Shown: positions 42,410 through 51,288 of the stretch, piece after piece
Layout: every line of letters starts with the position of its first letter
How positions within the stretch are numbered: the stretch's first letter is position 1
Assembly (NCBI GenBank): GCA_965224065.1
Contig: CBDCYF010000001.1
Location: 1-61,819 of the forward strand
DNA from: JAOTZA01 sp965224065
Lineage (GTDB): Bacteria; Acidobacteriota; Thermoanaerobaculia; Multivoradales; JAHEKO01
Reading direction: 5' to 3'
Length of the DNA stretch: 61,819 nt
Translations under genes and position numbers: made by a program
Notes under the pieces: model-generated
Databases searched by the model: none
The model's input: the letters and a program-made list of their open reading frames with translations, nothing else
What the model was told of the DNA's origin: nothing

Positions 42410-43277
42410 CGCCTCCACCCAGCTCGTCCTGATCACGGGGCTTTCCGGCTCGGGCAAGAGCTCGGTCGCCAAGTCGTTCGAGGACCTCCAGTACTACACG
42501 GTCGACAATCTGCCGCTGCCGTTACTGCGGCGCTTCATCGCCTCGCCCTCGGAGCTCGCCGGCGGCGCCCGCAAGATCGCCATCGTCACCGATGTCCGTG
42601 CCGCGGGGTTCGCCGAGCAGCTGCCGCAGCTCGTCGCCGAAGCCTCGTCGTCCGACGGCACCGACGTGACCCTGCTCTTTCTCGACGCCTCGACCGAGAC
42701 ACTGCTGCGCCGCTTCTCGGAAACGCGCCGGCCGCACCCGATGAGTGGGGGAGAGCGGGTGCTCGACGGCATCGAGCGCGAGCGTGATCTGCTCTCGGAG
42801 GTCCGCGGCATGGCGGACATCGTCTTCGACACCAGCGAGTGGTCGATCCACGAGATCCGTTCCGAGGTCTACCGGCGCTTCGGCAGCGAGCAGGGGAACC
42901 CGCCACGACTGTCGATATCGATCGTCAGCTTCGGCTTCAAGCACGGCATTCCGTACGGCTCGGACTCGGTCTTCGACGTCCGCTTCCTGCCCAATCCCTA
43001 CTTCGAGCCCGACCTGCGAGAGCTGTCGGGTCTCGACATGCCGGTGGTCGAGTATCTCGAAGAGCAGGCGGAGTTCCACGAGCTGCTCGGACGCCTCGAG
43101 GAGCTCTGGCTCTACCTGCTCAAGCAGTACCAGCGCGAGAACCGGAGCCACATGTCGATCGGCATCGGCTGCACCGGCGGCAGGCACCGCTCGGTCGCCA
43201 TCGCCGAGGCGCTCGGCCAGCGCCTGAAGTCGGGGGGGTGGAGTCCGATCCTGATCCACCGCGATCTCTCCAAGTAG
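42402..43277 (+). CDS. rapZ: RapZ/YvcJ-family nucleotide-binding protein
   Basis: A 291-residue P-loop protein: Walker A TGLSGSGKSSVA near the N terminus, Walker B-like region IAIVTDVRAAGF, and the C-terminal RapZ domain with SFGFKHGIPYGSDSVFDVRFLPNPY and IGIGCTGGRHRSVAIAE. In Enterobacteria RapZ controls glmS sRNAs; elsewhere it binds nucleotides with an unclear role. ATG 42402 has AGCAGGA at proper distance; ATG 42396 is too close. Confidence 0.94.
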   Translation: MSDASTQLVLITGLSGSGKSSVAKSFEDLQYYTVDNLPLPLLRRFIASPSELAGGARKIAIVTDVRAAGFAEQLPQLVAEASSSDGTDVTLLFLDASTETLLRRFSETRRPHPMSGGERVLDGIERERDLLSEVRGMADIVFDTSEWSIHEIRSEVYRRFGSEQGNPPRLSISIVSFGFKHGIPYGSDSVFDVRFLPNPYFEPDLRELSGLDMPVVEYLEEQAEFHELLGRLEELWLYLLKQYQRENRSHMSIGIGCTGGRHRSVAIAEALGQRLKSGGWSPILIHRDLSK

Positions 43278-43338
43278 AGACCTCGCCAAGTCGCTAGCCC
43301 TCGCCAAGTTACCGGCCCGCGGATAGCATGACCTCGAC

Positions 43339-43737
43339 ATGGTCGGAGTTCTGATCCTCACCCACGGGCCGCTGGCCGGCGAGCTCCTGCGCGCCGCGAC
43401 GACGATCAACGGATCGCGGCCGGAGTCGGTCCGGGCGCTGGGCCTCGACTGGGACGTCGAGCCCGACGAGGCCCTCGAGGCGGTGCGGCGCGCCGGCAAC
43501 GACATGGCGGGGGAGGATGGGCTGGTGATTCTCACCGACATGCACGGCAGCACCCCTCATCGTGTCGCGCTGCGCCTCGCCTCGCCCGGAGCGATCGAGG
43601 TCATCTCGGGCGTCAACCTGCCGATGGTGGTCCGACTGTGTTGCCGCAGCGGCGCCGAGAGCGATGCCGGCGATCTCGCCAGGTGGATCACCGGCAAGGG
43701 GCGCGCCAGCATCAACTGCGCCTCCGATCGGTGCTGA
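43339..43737 (+). CDS. PTS EIIA component, mannose family
   Basis: A 132-residue EIIA-Man domain with the phosphoryl-accepting His at position 9 (VGVLILTHGPLAGELL) and the DMHGSTPHRVAL segment. No EIIB, EIIC or EIID gene is near, so it probably relays phosphate for regulation, as in other bacteria with an hprK-linked partial PTS. A 61-base gap precedes it, with a direct repeat CTCGCCAAGT. Confidence 0.9.
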   Translation: MVGVLILTHGPLAGELLRAATTINGSRPESVRALGLDWDVEPDEALEAVRRAGNDMAGEDGLVILTDMHGSTPHRVALRLASPGAIEVISGVNLPMVVRLCCRSGAESDAGDLARWITGKGRASINCASDRC

Positions 43738-43761
43738 AAGAGCGATCGTCGGGGAATCGTC

Positions 43762-44040
43762 ATGGTGGAGCGGGAGGTTCAGATCATCAACCGGTTGGGA
43801 CTGCACGCGCGTGCGGCCGCCAAGCTCGTGCACCTGGCGGCGACCTTCGAGTCCGACATCTGGCTGTTGCGCGACGACGAGGAGGTCGACGCGAAGAGTA
43901 TTCTCGGCATCCTCCTGCTGGCCGCCGCCCAGGGCCACGAGGTCCGCGTGCGCTGCGACGGCCGTGACGAGAGCGAGGCCCTGGCGGCGCTCACCGATCT
44001 CATCGGCGACGGCTTCGGCGAAATGGCGGTGACACCATGA
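43762..44040 (+). CDS. phosphocarrier protein HPr
   Basis: A 92-residue HPr. His15 in LGLHARAA receives phosphate from EI, and Ser46 in DAKSILGILLL is the HprK target. Both sites are conserved, so the operon can be both energised by phosphoenolpyruvate and regulated by ATP or fructose-bisphosphate levels. The stop overlaps ptsI (ATGA). Confidence 0.94.
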   Translation: MVEREVQIINRLGLHARAAAKLVHLAATFESDIWLLRDDEEVDAKSILGILLLAAAQGHEVRVRCDGRDESEALAALTDLIGDGFGEMAVTP

Positions 44041-45779
44041 GCATGCAGGTCTTCAGCGGCAGCGGTGTCTCTCCCGGTATCGGGATCGGCCGAGCAGTGT
44101 CGATCGAAGCGCTGCCGATCGATATCTACCGCATCTCGCTGGCCGAGCGCGAGGTCGAGGCCGAGGTCGAGCGCTTCCGCGACTCCCTCGCCCAGGCGGA
44201 GGAAGAGATCCGCAAGACAGCGGCGCAAGTAAGGCGTAAACTGGGTGAGGATCTGGCCGGCATCTTCGAAGCGCACTCGCTGCTCCTGCAGGACGAGGAG
44301 TTCATCGGCCGCATTACGGATCAGATCCGCTCGGAGCAGATCAACGCCGAATGGGCTGTCCACCGCGTCCTCACCGACCTGGTGGAGCGCTTCCGCGCCA
44401 TCGAGGCGCCGCAACTGCGCGACAAGATCGAGGACCTCCGCGACGTCGGCAGATACCTGCTGCGCTGTCTGCAGGGCGTGTCGGCCCACGACCTGAGCGA
44501 AATCGAGGGGGACGTGGTCATCGTCGCGCACGATCTGACCCCCTCGGACGCCGTTCGCCTCGGCCGGTCCCAAGTGGTCGGCTTCGTGCTCGAGAGCGGC
44601 GGGCGCACCTCCCACACGACCATCATCACGCGCGCGCTCAGCTGCCCTCTGGTGGTGGGACTCGAGGGTATCGGCGAGATGATCACCGACGACGACCCGG
44701 TGATCGTCGACGGTTCGAAGGGGAAAGTCTATCTGCACCCGACGCCGGACGTTCTCGACAGTCACCGCGCCCGCGCCTCGGAGATGGTGGCCAGGGACCT
44801 CGAGCTCCAGGCGACCCGCGATCTTGCCGCCACCACGACCGACGGCGTCGACATTCAGCTGATGGCCAACATCGAGCTGCCCGAGGAGATCGACGATGCC
44901 CAACGCTTCGGCGCCCAGGGCATCGGTCTCTACCGCAGCGAGTTCCTCTACATCGAGAAGAGCCCTGAGCTACCGAGCGAAGAGGAGCAGCTCGAGGTCT
45001 ACACGCGGTTCTTGGCCGAGATGGCCCCGAACCCGGTGATCATCCGCACCTACGACCTCGGTGGTCGAAAGCTCGCCCGCGAGGTCATGGAGACGCACGA
45101 GGACAACCCGGTACTCGGTCTGCGCGGCATCCGCCTGACCATGGCACGGCCGAAGATCTTCCACGTGCAGCTGCGCGCCCTGCTGCGGGCCGCGGCGCAC
45201 GGCGACCTCTGGGTGCTGCTGCCGCTGATCACCGGGGTCGAGGAGGTGCGTCACTTCAGGCAGGTCCTCGGCCGCCTGATGAAGGAGCTCGAGAGCGAGG
45301 CCCTGCCTCACTCGAGATCGATCAAGCTCGGCGCGATGATCGAGGTCCCGTCGGCGGCCCTGATGGCCGACGCGCTCGCCCGCGAGGTCGATTTCTTCTC
45401 GATCGGAACCAACGATCTGATCCAATACGCGCTGGCCGTCGACCGCAACAACGAGCATGTCGCGTACCTCCACCAACCGCTGCATCCGGCGATCCTGCGG
45501 ATGATACGCTTCGTCGTCGACACCGCGGAGGCGGCGGGTATCCACCTGTCGGTCTGCGGTGAGATGGCAGCTGATCGGCGCTTCACCGCACTCCTTCTCG
45601 GTCTCGGACTGCGGAGTCTCTCGATGAGTCCCCGTCGGGTTCCGACGATCAAGTCGAGGATCCGGGAGATCGATCTCGCCGCGGCCAGAGAGGTCGCCGA
45701 CCAGTGCCTCAAACTCGGAACAGCACAGGAAGTCGAGGACCACATGGAGGCCGCGTTCGGCAGCCGGGTCTCCGTCTGA
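44037..45779 (+). CDS. ptsI: phosphoenolpyruvate-protein phosphotransferase (enzyme I)
   Basis: Transfers phosphate from phosphoenolpyruvate to HPr. The 580 residues include the N-terminal HPr-binding and phosphohistidine domains (SGGRTSHTTIITRALSCP, His near residue 193) and the C-terminal TIM barrel with GIGLYRSEFLYIE, GLRGIRLTMARP and FFSIGTNDLIQYALAVDR, CGEMAAD. Length is normal. An ATG two codons later is also possible. Confidence 0.95.
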   Translation: MSMQVFSGSGVSPGIGIGRAVSIEALPIDIYRISLAEREVEAEVERFRDSLAQAEEEIRKTAAQVRRKLGEDLAGIFEAHSLLLQDEEFIGRITDQIRSEQINAEWAVHRVLTDLVERFRAIEAPQLRDKIEDLRDVGRYLLRCLQGVSAHDLSEIEGDVVIVAHDLTPSDAVRLGRSQVVGFVLESGGRTSHTTIITRALSCPLVVGLEGIGEMITDDDPVIVDGSKGKVYLHPTPDVLDSHRARASEMVARDLELQATRDLAATTTDGVDIQLMANIELPEEIDDAQRFGAQGIGLYRSEFLYIEKSPELPSEEEQLEVYTRFLAEMAPNPVIIRTYDLGGRKLAREVMETHEDNPVLGLRGIRLTMARPKIFHVQLRALLRAAAHGDLWVLLPLITGVEEVRHFRQVLGRLMKELESEALPHSRSIKLGAMIEVPSAALMADALAREVDFFSIGTNDLIQYALAVDRNNEHVAYLHQPLHPAILRMIRFVVDTAEAAGIHLSVCGEMAADRRFTALLLGLGLRSLSMSPRRVPTIKSRIREIDLAAAREVADQCLKLGTAQEVEDHMEAAFGSRVSV

Positions 45780-45788
45780 TCACACACC

Positions 45789-46166
45789 ATGAAAGCCGCC
45801 GTCACCAAAGTCGACAAGCCCTGGGGCTACGAGCTCATCTTCGCCCACACCGACCGGTACGTCGGGAAGATCCTCCACATCAACCCGGGCGAGGCACTGT
45901 CACTGCAGTACCACCGTCTGAAGGACGAGACTCTCTACCTGCTCGAGGGCGAGTACGAGCTCGAGGTGGAGGAGGACGGTCAGATGGTGCGCCACACGAT
46001 GAAACCCGGCGACACCTACCACATCACGCCGACGACGAAGCACCGCATGACCACCGGCGAGGGGGCCTGCGACATTCTCGAGGTGTCGACGCCCGAGCTG
46101 GATGACGTCGTTCGCCTGGAGGACCGCTACGGCCGCGTCCCGGCGTCGGACGACGACGAGGACTGA
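45789..46166 (+). CDS. cupin-domain protein (mannose-6-phosphate isomerase-like)
   Basis: A 125-residue single cupin: KPWGYELIFAHTDRYVGKILHINPGEALSLQYHRLKDETLYLLEGE holds the metal-binding His/Glu set, with a second motif in DTYHITPTTKHRM. Such stand-alone domains resemble the C-terminal part of type II phosphomannose isomerases. Position directly after the PTS genes suggests sugar metabolism, but the substrate is not shown. Confidence 0.85.
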   Translation: MKAAVTKVDKPWGYELIFAHTDRYVGKILHINPGEALSLQYHRLKDETLYLLEGEYELEVEEDGQMVRHTMKPGDTYHITPTTKHRMTTGEGACDILEVSTPELDDVVRLEDRYGRVPASDDDED

Positions 46167-46170
46167 GACG

Positions 46171-47226
46171 ATGATGCGTCGAACACGAGGTCTCAGCGGG
46201 ACGGTCGCACTGGTCGGCGCGGCACTCCTCGTGGGTCTGCCGCTCGGCGCCTGCTCCTCGAACCCGAGACCCAAGTCGCTGCCGCCGCAGACGATCGCGC
46301 CCGAGCCGCCCGATTCCGCCGAGCCGGTCTCCAACACCCCCTCGGTCGGCCTGGATGAGATTCCCACCGTACCGGAGCACAGCGTCGCGGCGACCGGAGT
46401 CGAGTCGGGCTCGGACCAACAGGAGGGCGAGCCCTCCCAGGCCGGCAGCAGCTCGGCGACGACCAAGACGATAGACCCCAGCGACGCGCCCACCGAGAAC
46501 ACCTCGATCACCAAGGTCATCGAGGCGTCGGCGGAGGAGCGGGCGGAGGCCCCCTCGCAGGCCTCGATCTTCGCCGCCGCGCAGGCGGAGCAGCGCCGCC
46601 GGGACGAAGTCGGCGAGTCCACCATCGTCCTCGACGACAAAACCCTCAAGCAGTACTCGAAGGGTAGAATCACCGAGATGGACGACCCGGAGGTCGTCGT
46701 CGAGGAGCCCAGCGAGGAGACCGTCGCAGAGCCCGTCGGAGAGCCCGTCGGAGAGGTCGGGGAGGCCACGGCCGCCGAGATCGAGGACGATCTCCTGTCC
46801 GAGGATGACCCTTGGGAGCAGGAGAAGTACTGGCGTAACCGGGTCTTCGATATCCGACTGGCCTGGCGCGAGTCGCTCGATCGCATCGTCGAGCTCGAAG
46901 AGGACGTCGCCCGACTGCGTCGCGACTTCTACTCCGAGGACGACCCGTTCTACCGCGACTCCCAGATCAAGCCCGCATGGGACGACGCGCTCGACGAGCT
47001 CGACGAGACCAAGCGTGCCGCCGAGCGCCACGAGGTCGAGCTCGAGGACGCGATGGAGGAGGGGCGCCGCGACGGCGCTCTCCCCGGATGGCTGCGCGAG
47101 GGCATCGAGCTCGAGCCGACCGAGGAAGAGCTCGCCGAAACGCTCGAGCGTGACGGCAGGTACCACGAGCCGGACGAGCCAGTGGTCATCGACGAGCCGG
47201 TCGTCATCGACGACGGCTCGCGCTGA
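46171..47226 (+). CDS. putative lipoprotein with acidic and coiled regions
   Basis: A 351-residue lipoprotein (signal ...LVGLPLGAC, lipobox Cys near 28). Residues 30-200 are Pro/Ser/Glu-rich and probably disordered; a conserved-looking segment EQEKYWRNRVFDIRLAWRESLDRIVELEEDVARLRRDF then forms a coiled coil. ATG 46171 gives the clean leader. No family name is offered. It sits four bases after the cupin stop. Confidence 0.7.
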   Translation: MMRRTRGLSGTVALVGAALLVGLPLGACSSNPRPKSLPPQTIAPEPPDSAEPVSNTPSVGLDEIPTVPEHSVAATGVESGSDQQEGEPSQAGSSSATTKTIDPSDAPTENTSITKVIEASAEERAEAPSQASIFAAAQAEQRRRDEVGESTIVLDDKTLKQYSKGRITEMDDPEVVVEEPSEETVAEPVGEPVGEVGEATAAEIEDDLLSEDDPWEQEKYWRNRVFDIRLAWRESLDRIVELEEDVARLRRDFYSEDDPFYRDSQIKPAWDDALDELDETKRAAERHEVELEDAMEEGRRDGALPGWLREGIELEPTEEELAETLERDGRYHEPDEPVVIDEPVVIDDGSR

Positions 47227-47259
47227 GCCGGCCGCGGAACCCCGAGAGAAGGACCCGTC

Positions 47260-48609
47260 GTGAGCGACGCCAGGAAGAACCGCTTCTTCGTCGAGACCTG
47301 GGGCTGCCAGATGAACGAGCTGGACAGCCAGCGCATGGCCGGACAGCTGATGCGGCAGGGGATTCTCCCGACCCACGACCCGGCCGACGCCGACATCATC
47401 CTGCTCAATTCGTGCAGCGTCCGCGACAAGGCCGAGCACAAGGTCTACTCACGTATCGGACAGTACCGCAAGCACAAGGTGGGGGAGCGCGACGTGGTGA
47501 TCGGCCTGTGCGGCTGCGTGGCGCAGCAGGAGGGAGAGCGGGCCCTGGCGCGCGCCCCCGAGCTCGATTTCGTCCTCGGACCGGCCCGGGTCGGTGAGCT
47601 GACCGACGTCCTGCTGCGCCGGCGCCAGGGCGAGCGCAGCGTCGTCGTCGGCTTCCCCGACGAGCGCCGCTACGAGATGGACGCGATCTCGCGCGACGGT
47701 GTCCACAAGGGGATGGTGACGATCATCGAGGGCTGCGACAAGAAGTGCACCTTCTGCATCGTGCCCCAGACCCGCGGGCCCGAGCGCTGCCGCAGGGCCG
47801 ACGACATCGTCGCGGAGGTCGAGCACCTGCTCGCCTACGGCTTCGTCGAGATCGAGCTCCTGGGCCAGACGGTCAACCACTGGGTCGAGCCCCACGACAG
47901 TCGCGAGAACGGTGGCGACCTCGATTTCGCCGACCTACTCGACCGCGTGGCCGCCCTGCCGGGACTCGAACGGTTGCGCTTCGTCACCTCCTACCCGCGC
48001 GATTTCACGCCCCGCATGGCGCGTCGCTTCGCGATGCACGAGAACATCTGCCCCTACCTCCACCTACCGGTCCAGTCGGGTGACGACCGCATCCTGCAGC
48101 TCATGGGTCGTGGTTACACGGTGGGGGAGTACGACGAGCTCGTCGGGCGACTGCGTGAAGCGCGACCGGATCTGGCGCTGTCGACCGACATCATCGTCGG
48201 CTTTCCGGGAGAGACCGACGAGGATTTCGAGCGCACTCTCGATCTCGTCCGCCGCACCCGATTCTCCTCGGTCTTCGCCTTCGTCTACTCGCCTCGCCCA
48301 GGGACCGCGGCACCGCGTCTCGGCGGACAGGTCGACAAGGACGTCGCCGACGCGAGGCTCCAGAAGCTCTTCGCCCTGCAGCACACCATCCAGCACGAGC
48401 TCAACAGCGAGCTGGTGGGGGAGACCATGCCGGTGCTGGTCACCGGGCAGGGGCGCGACGACAACACCGTCAGCGGCCGGACCGCCTGCCACCGGGTGGT
48501 TCACTTCCCGACATCGAGCACCCCGGTCGCCGCCGGGCGTCTCACCGACGTGCGGATCGAACGCGCCCTGCCGCACAGCTTGCTGGGCCGTCCGGCCCAG
48601 CAAGCCTGA
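47260..48609 (+). CDS. miaB: tRNA-2-methylthio-N6-dimethylallyladenosine synthase
   Basis: A radical-SAM methylthiotransferase of 449 residues acting on tRNA position 37. Three N-terminal cluster Cys are in TWGCQMN, LNSCSVRDKAE and LCGCVAQQEG; the radical-SAM motif is EGCDKKCTFCIVP; a TRAM domain ends the protein. GTG start follows GAGAAGGA. The domain order, length and motifs distinguish it from RimO and MtaB. Confidence 0.94.
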   Translation: MSDARKNRFFVETWGCQMNELDSQRMAGQLMRQGILPTHDPADADIILLNSCSVRDKAEHKVYSRIGQYRKHKVGERDVVIGLCGCVAQQEGERALARAPELDFVLGPARVGELTDVLLRRRQGERSVVVGFPDERRYEMDAISRDGVHKGMVTIIEGCDKKCTFCIVPQTRGPERCRRADDIVAEVEHLLAYGFVEIELLGQTVNHWVEPHDSRENGGDLDFADLLDRVAALPGLERLRFVTSYPRDFTPRMARRFAMHENICPYLHLPVQSGDDRILQLMGRGYTVGEYDELVGRLREARPDLALSTDIIVGFPGETDEDFERTLDLVRRTRFSSVFAFVYSPRPGTAAPRLGGQVDKDVADARLQKLFALQHTIQHELNSELVGETMPVLVTGQGRDDNTVSGRTACHRVVHFPTSSTPVAAGRLTDVRIERALPHSLLGRPAQQA

Positions 48610-48633
48610 AGCGGCCGGCGCCCCTGCCGGCCG
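48606..48633 (-). repeat. REP-like 28-bp palindromic repeat, copy A
   Basis: Minus-strand copy. The unit is a hairpin CGGCCGGC-AGGGGC-GCCGGCCG with tail CTTCAG. Its first bases overlap the miaB stop codon. It is inverted relative to copy B, so the pair forms a BIME-like unit. Confidence 0.7.
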
Positions 48634-48719
48634 TGGCCCCGCCCACCACCGAACGGCGGGCGCGCCCGTCCGAACAGAGGGCACAGCCTTCCGCCCTCCT
48701 GGTCCCGCTGTTCACCGAA

Positions 48720-48747
48720 CGGCCGGCAGGGACGCCGGCCGCTTCAG
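48720..48747 (+). repeat. REP-like 28-bp palindromic repeat, copy B
   Basis: Plus-strand copy with one mismatch in the loop. The 216-base gap between miaB and the nuclease gene holds only this pair and smaller hairpins (for example ACGGGCGCGCCCGT-like at about 48653-48670). Confidence 0.7.
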
Positions 48748-48825
48748 CCCTTGCTGCAATCGACCGAAAGCCCCTCCCCAATCTCCTTGACGCGCTTCCG
48801 CGCAGCACACCAGAATAGAAGCGCG

Positions 48826-49356
48826 ATGAGCGACGCGCTGACGGGCGAAGAGGAGGTCTCCGGCGAGCCGGACGAAGCGCCCATCCGCATGGAGATCAAG
48901 GGGCTCATGCTCGACCCCTCGTCGAACGTTCCCATCGTCATCCTGCGCGACGAAGCGAGCACCATCTTCCTGCCCATCTGGATCGGCATCTTCGAAGCCA
49001 ACGCCATCGCCATCCAGATGGAGGACCTGGAGCCGCCGCGCCCGCTGACCCACGACCTGCTGCGCAGCGTTCTCGACACCCTCGACTCGACCGTCGAGCG
49101 GATCGTCATCTCGGCTCTCGAAGGCAACACCTTCTTCGCCCGTATCCACCTGGGTACCCAGGCGGGGGAGGAGGTCATCGACTCGCGGCCCAGCGACGCC
49201 ATCGCGCTGGCCCTGCGAATGGACGCGCCGATCTTCGTCCTGCCGACCGTGCTCGAGAAGGCCAAGGCGGTCGAGCTGGCGACCACCGACGAGGAGCGCC
49301 TCCGTCGCTGGCTCGAGGAGGTCGACCCCTCGGAGCTCGGAAAGTACGAGATGTAG
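48826..49356 (+). CDS. bifunctional nuclease family protein (DUF151)
   Basis: A 176-residue protein with the DUF151/BFN core: MEIKGLMLDPSSNVPIVILRDE, LPIWIGIFEANAIA and SRPSDAIALALRMDAPIFV, followed by a short C-terminal helix. Proteins of this family have nuclease activity in plants and archaea; the role in bacteria is unclear. ATG 48826 is used; the frame is open upstream into the repeat region but this is not coding-like. Confidence 0.88.
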   Translation: MSDALTGEEEVSGEPDEAPIRMEIKGLMLDPSSNVPIVILRDEASTIFLPIWIGIFEANAIAIQMEDLEPPRPLTHDLLRSVLDTLDSTVERIVISALEGNTFFARIHLGTQAGEEVIDSRPSDAIALALRMDAPIFVLPTVLEKAKAVELATTDEERLRRWLEEVDPSELGKYEM

Positions 49357-49377
49357 TGGGTCGCCCCACCCACCTAC

Positions 49378-49398
49378 ACTTCAAGTAGTACTCCAGGG
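49378..49398. repeat. dispersed palindromic motif, diverged copy 3
   Basis: Matches the reverse complement of 15829-15849 in 16 of 21 positions (shared CTTCAAGT...TACT...AGGG). It lies after the nuclease stop codon. Confidence 0.35.
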
Positions 49399-49400
49399 AA

Positions 49401-49429
49401 TTGTCGGCGCGCCGACATTGCTGTACACT
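49401..49429 (+). promoter_or_regulatory. candidate parAB promoter with palindromic operator
   Basis: TTGTCG and TACACT are 17 bases apart, ending 25 bases before the parA start. The 14-bp perfect palindrome GTCGGCGCGCCGAC (49403-49416) overlaps the -35 element and could bind ParA, ParB or another repressor. Confidence 0.5.
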
Positions 49430-49454
49430 CCGGGCGGCCCGGAGCGGCCCGGAC

Positions 49455-50213
49455 ATGATCATCGCGATAGCCAACCAGAAGGGTGGCGTGGGAAAGACCA
49501 CGACCGCGATCAACCTGGCGGCGGCCTTCGCGACCAAGGGACTGCGAACGCTGCTGCTGGATCTTGATCCCCAGGCCAACAGCACGCTGTCGTTCATCCA
49601 GCCCGACCCGGAGCGACCGAGCCTGTTCGAAGCGCTCACCGAGCCGGACATCGCCCTCGAGGACGTCCTGGTGCCGGCGGAGAAGGTACCGAACCTCGAC
49701 ATCGGCCCCTCGAGCCTGTCGCTGGCCAAGATCGAGGTCACCCTCCTGGGCGACCTCGACAGTCACTTCAAGCTCAAGGACGAGCTCAAGCCGGTCCGGC
49801 GACGCTACGACTACATCGTCATCGACACGCCGCCGGCCCTCGGCATCACGACGGTCAACGCCCTGGTCGCCTCGTCGCACATCCTCATCCCGATCCAGAG
49901 CAGCTACTACGCCCTCGAGGGCACCGACGACCTGCTCGAGACGATCGATCGCATCAAGGTCCGCGCCAATCCGCGCCTGCAGATCCTCGGCGCCCTGCTG
50001 ACGCTCTACGACCGACGCACGATCCTGTCGCGCGACACCCGGGCGCACGTCGAGGAAGTCTTCGGCGACAAGCTCTTCGACACCATCATCACCAAGAGCG
50101 TCCGCCTGGAGGAGAGTCCCGCCTATCGCGAGCCGATCTTCAGCTTCGCACCGCGCTCGACCGGCGCGTTCCAGTACTACAAGCTCTCAGAGGAGGTGCT
50201 CAGCCGTGTCTAG
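49455..50213 (+). CDS. parA: chromosome-partitioning ATPase ParA (Soj)
   Basis: A 252-residue deviant Walker ATPase: NQKGGVGKTTTAINLAAAFA at the N terminus, LLLDLDPQANSTLSF, YIVIDTPPALGITTVNAL. No N-terminal HTH, so it is the chromosomal Soj type. Drives origin segregation together with ParB. ATG 49455 has only a weak site. The stop overlaps the GTG of parB. Confidence 0.95.
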   Translation: MIIAIANQKGGVGKTTTAINLAAAFATKGLRTLLLDLDPQANSTLSFIQPDPERPSLFEALTEPDIALEDVLVPAEKVPNLDIGPSSLSLAKIEVTLLGDLDSHFKLKDELKPVRRRYDYIVIDTPPALGITTVNALVASSHILIPIQSSYYALEGTDDLLETIDRIKVRANPRLQILGALLTLYDRRTILSRDTRAHVEEVFGDKLFDTIITKSVRLEESPAYREPIFSFAPRSTGAFQYYKLSEEVLSRV

Positions 50214-51099
50214 CCCAGAGGCCGACCGCCGTGGCCTACCGAGCCGTGTCAAGATGCGCCACAACGCGCACTTCGTGGACGAGCTGACGCATCGCGGAGA
50301 CGAACCGTCCGTCGGTCGGCTGGTCTCGATCGAAGATATCGAGACCGACCCCGAGCAACCCCGGAAGACTCTCGGCGAGCTCGACGAGCTGGTCGAGTCG
50401 GTCCGCAACAAGGGCGTGCTCGAGCCCATCCTGGTGCGGCCGAACCCGGACTACGAACCGGGCGCCGCTCGCTACCGCATCATCTCGGGCGAGCGCCGCT
50501 TCCGCGCCGCCGAGATGGCCGAGATGGTCGAGATCCCGATCATCGAGATGGAGGTCAACGACGAAGAGGCGCTCGAGATCGGCCTCATCGAGAACCTCCA
50601 GCGCAAAGACCTCACGCCCTTCGAGGAGGCCGAGGCCTACGAGGCGCTCGGTGACCGCTACGCCTACACCCACGGACAGATCGCCGAGGCGATGGGGAAG
50701 AGCCGCAGCGTCATCAGCGAGAGCCTCTCGCTGCTGAGCGTCCCCGAGGCGATGCGCGAGCTCGCCGAATCCCTCGGCGTGCGCTCGAAGTCCTTCCTGC
50801 TCGAGGTCGCCAAGCTCGATACCCCCGAGGAGATGGAGGCGGCCATCCGCCAGTCGGCGGAGCAGAAGCTCACCCGCGACGACCTGCGCCAGCGCACCCG
50901 CAAGAAGCCCCCCGCCAGGAGCCCCGAAGCCGCGCCGAAGCCGCACATCTTCAAGTTCAACGCGCCGGACAAGAGCTTCAACATCTCCTTGAGCTTTTCG
51001 CGCGAAACCGTCGCCAAGCAGGACCTCATCGACGCCCTGGAACAGACCCTGTTCGAGCTGCGCCGCGAGGTCCGCAAGCACGGCAGCGGTCCGTTGTAG
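50206..51099 (+). CDS. parB: chromosome-partitioning protein ParB
   Basis: A 297-residue CTP-dependent clamp. The N-terminal domain has SGERRFRAAEMAEM and IENLQRKDLTPFEEAEAY, then the HTH (THGQIAEAMGKSRSVISESLSLLSVPEAMRELAE) that reads parS. The C terminus (FKFNAPDKSFNISLSFSRETVAKQDLIDALEQTL) differs from the usual ParB dimerisation helix. No parS-like site TGTTTCACGTGAAACA was found in the window. Confidence 0.93.
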   Translation: MSSPEADRRGLPSRVKMRHNAHFVDELTHRGDEPSVGRLVSIEDIETDPEQPRKTLGELDELVESVRNKGVLEPILVRPNPDYEPGAARYRIISGERRFRAAEMAEMVEIPIIEMEVNDEEALEIGLIENLQRKDLTPFEEAEAYEALGDRYAYTHGQIAEAMGKSRSVISESLSLLSVPEAMRELAESLGVRSKSFLLEVAKLDTPEEMEAAIRQSAEQKLTRDDLRQRTRKKPPARSPEAAPKPHIFKFNAPDKSFNISLSFSRETVAKQDLIDALEQTLFELRREVRKHGSGPL

Positions 51100-51132
51100 G
51101 AACCGCCTGGACTTCGGTGGCGCTCGGACCAA

Positions 51133-51160
51133 CGGCCGGCAGGGGCGCCGGCCGCTTCAG
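51133..51160 (+). repeat. REP-like 28-bp palindromic repeat, copy C
   Basis: Identical to copy A over all 28 bases. It lies in the 356-base gap after parB, in which I see no gene. Confidence 0.7.
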
Positions 51161-51288
51161 TCATGGTGAGGGCGCGACCGGTCCAGCAGGGCGAACATCT
51201 ATAGATCCGCTGTGAACGGTGTCCGCCAGCGGGCAGGCCTCCTGAGCCCGGGCATGACCCTCCGGAGGCCCAAACCCGGAGCCCCTGG

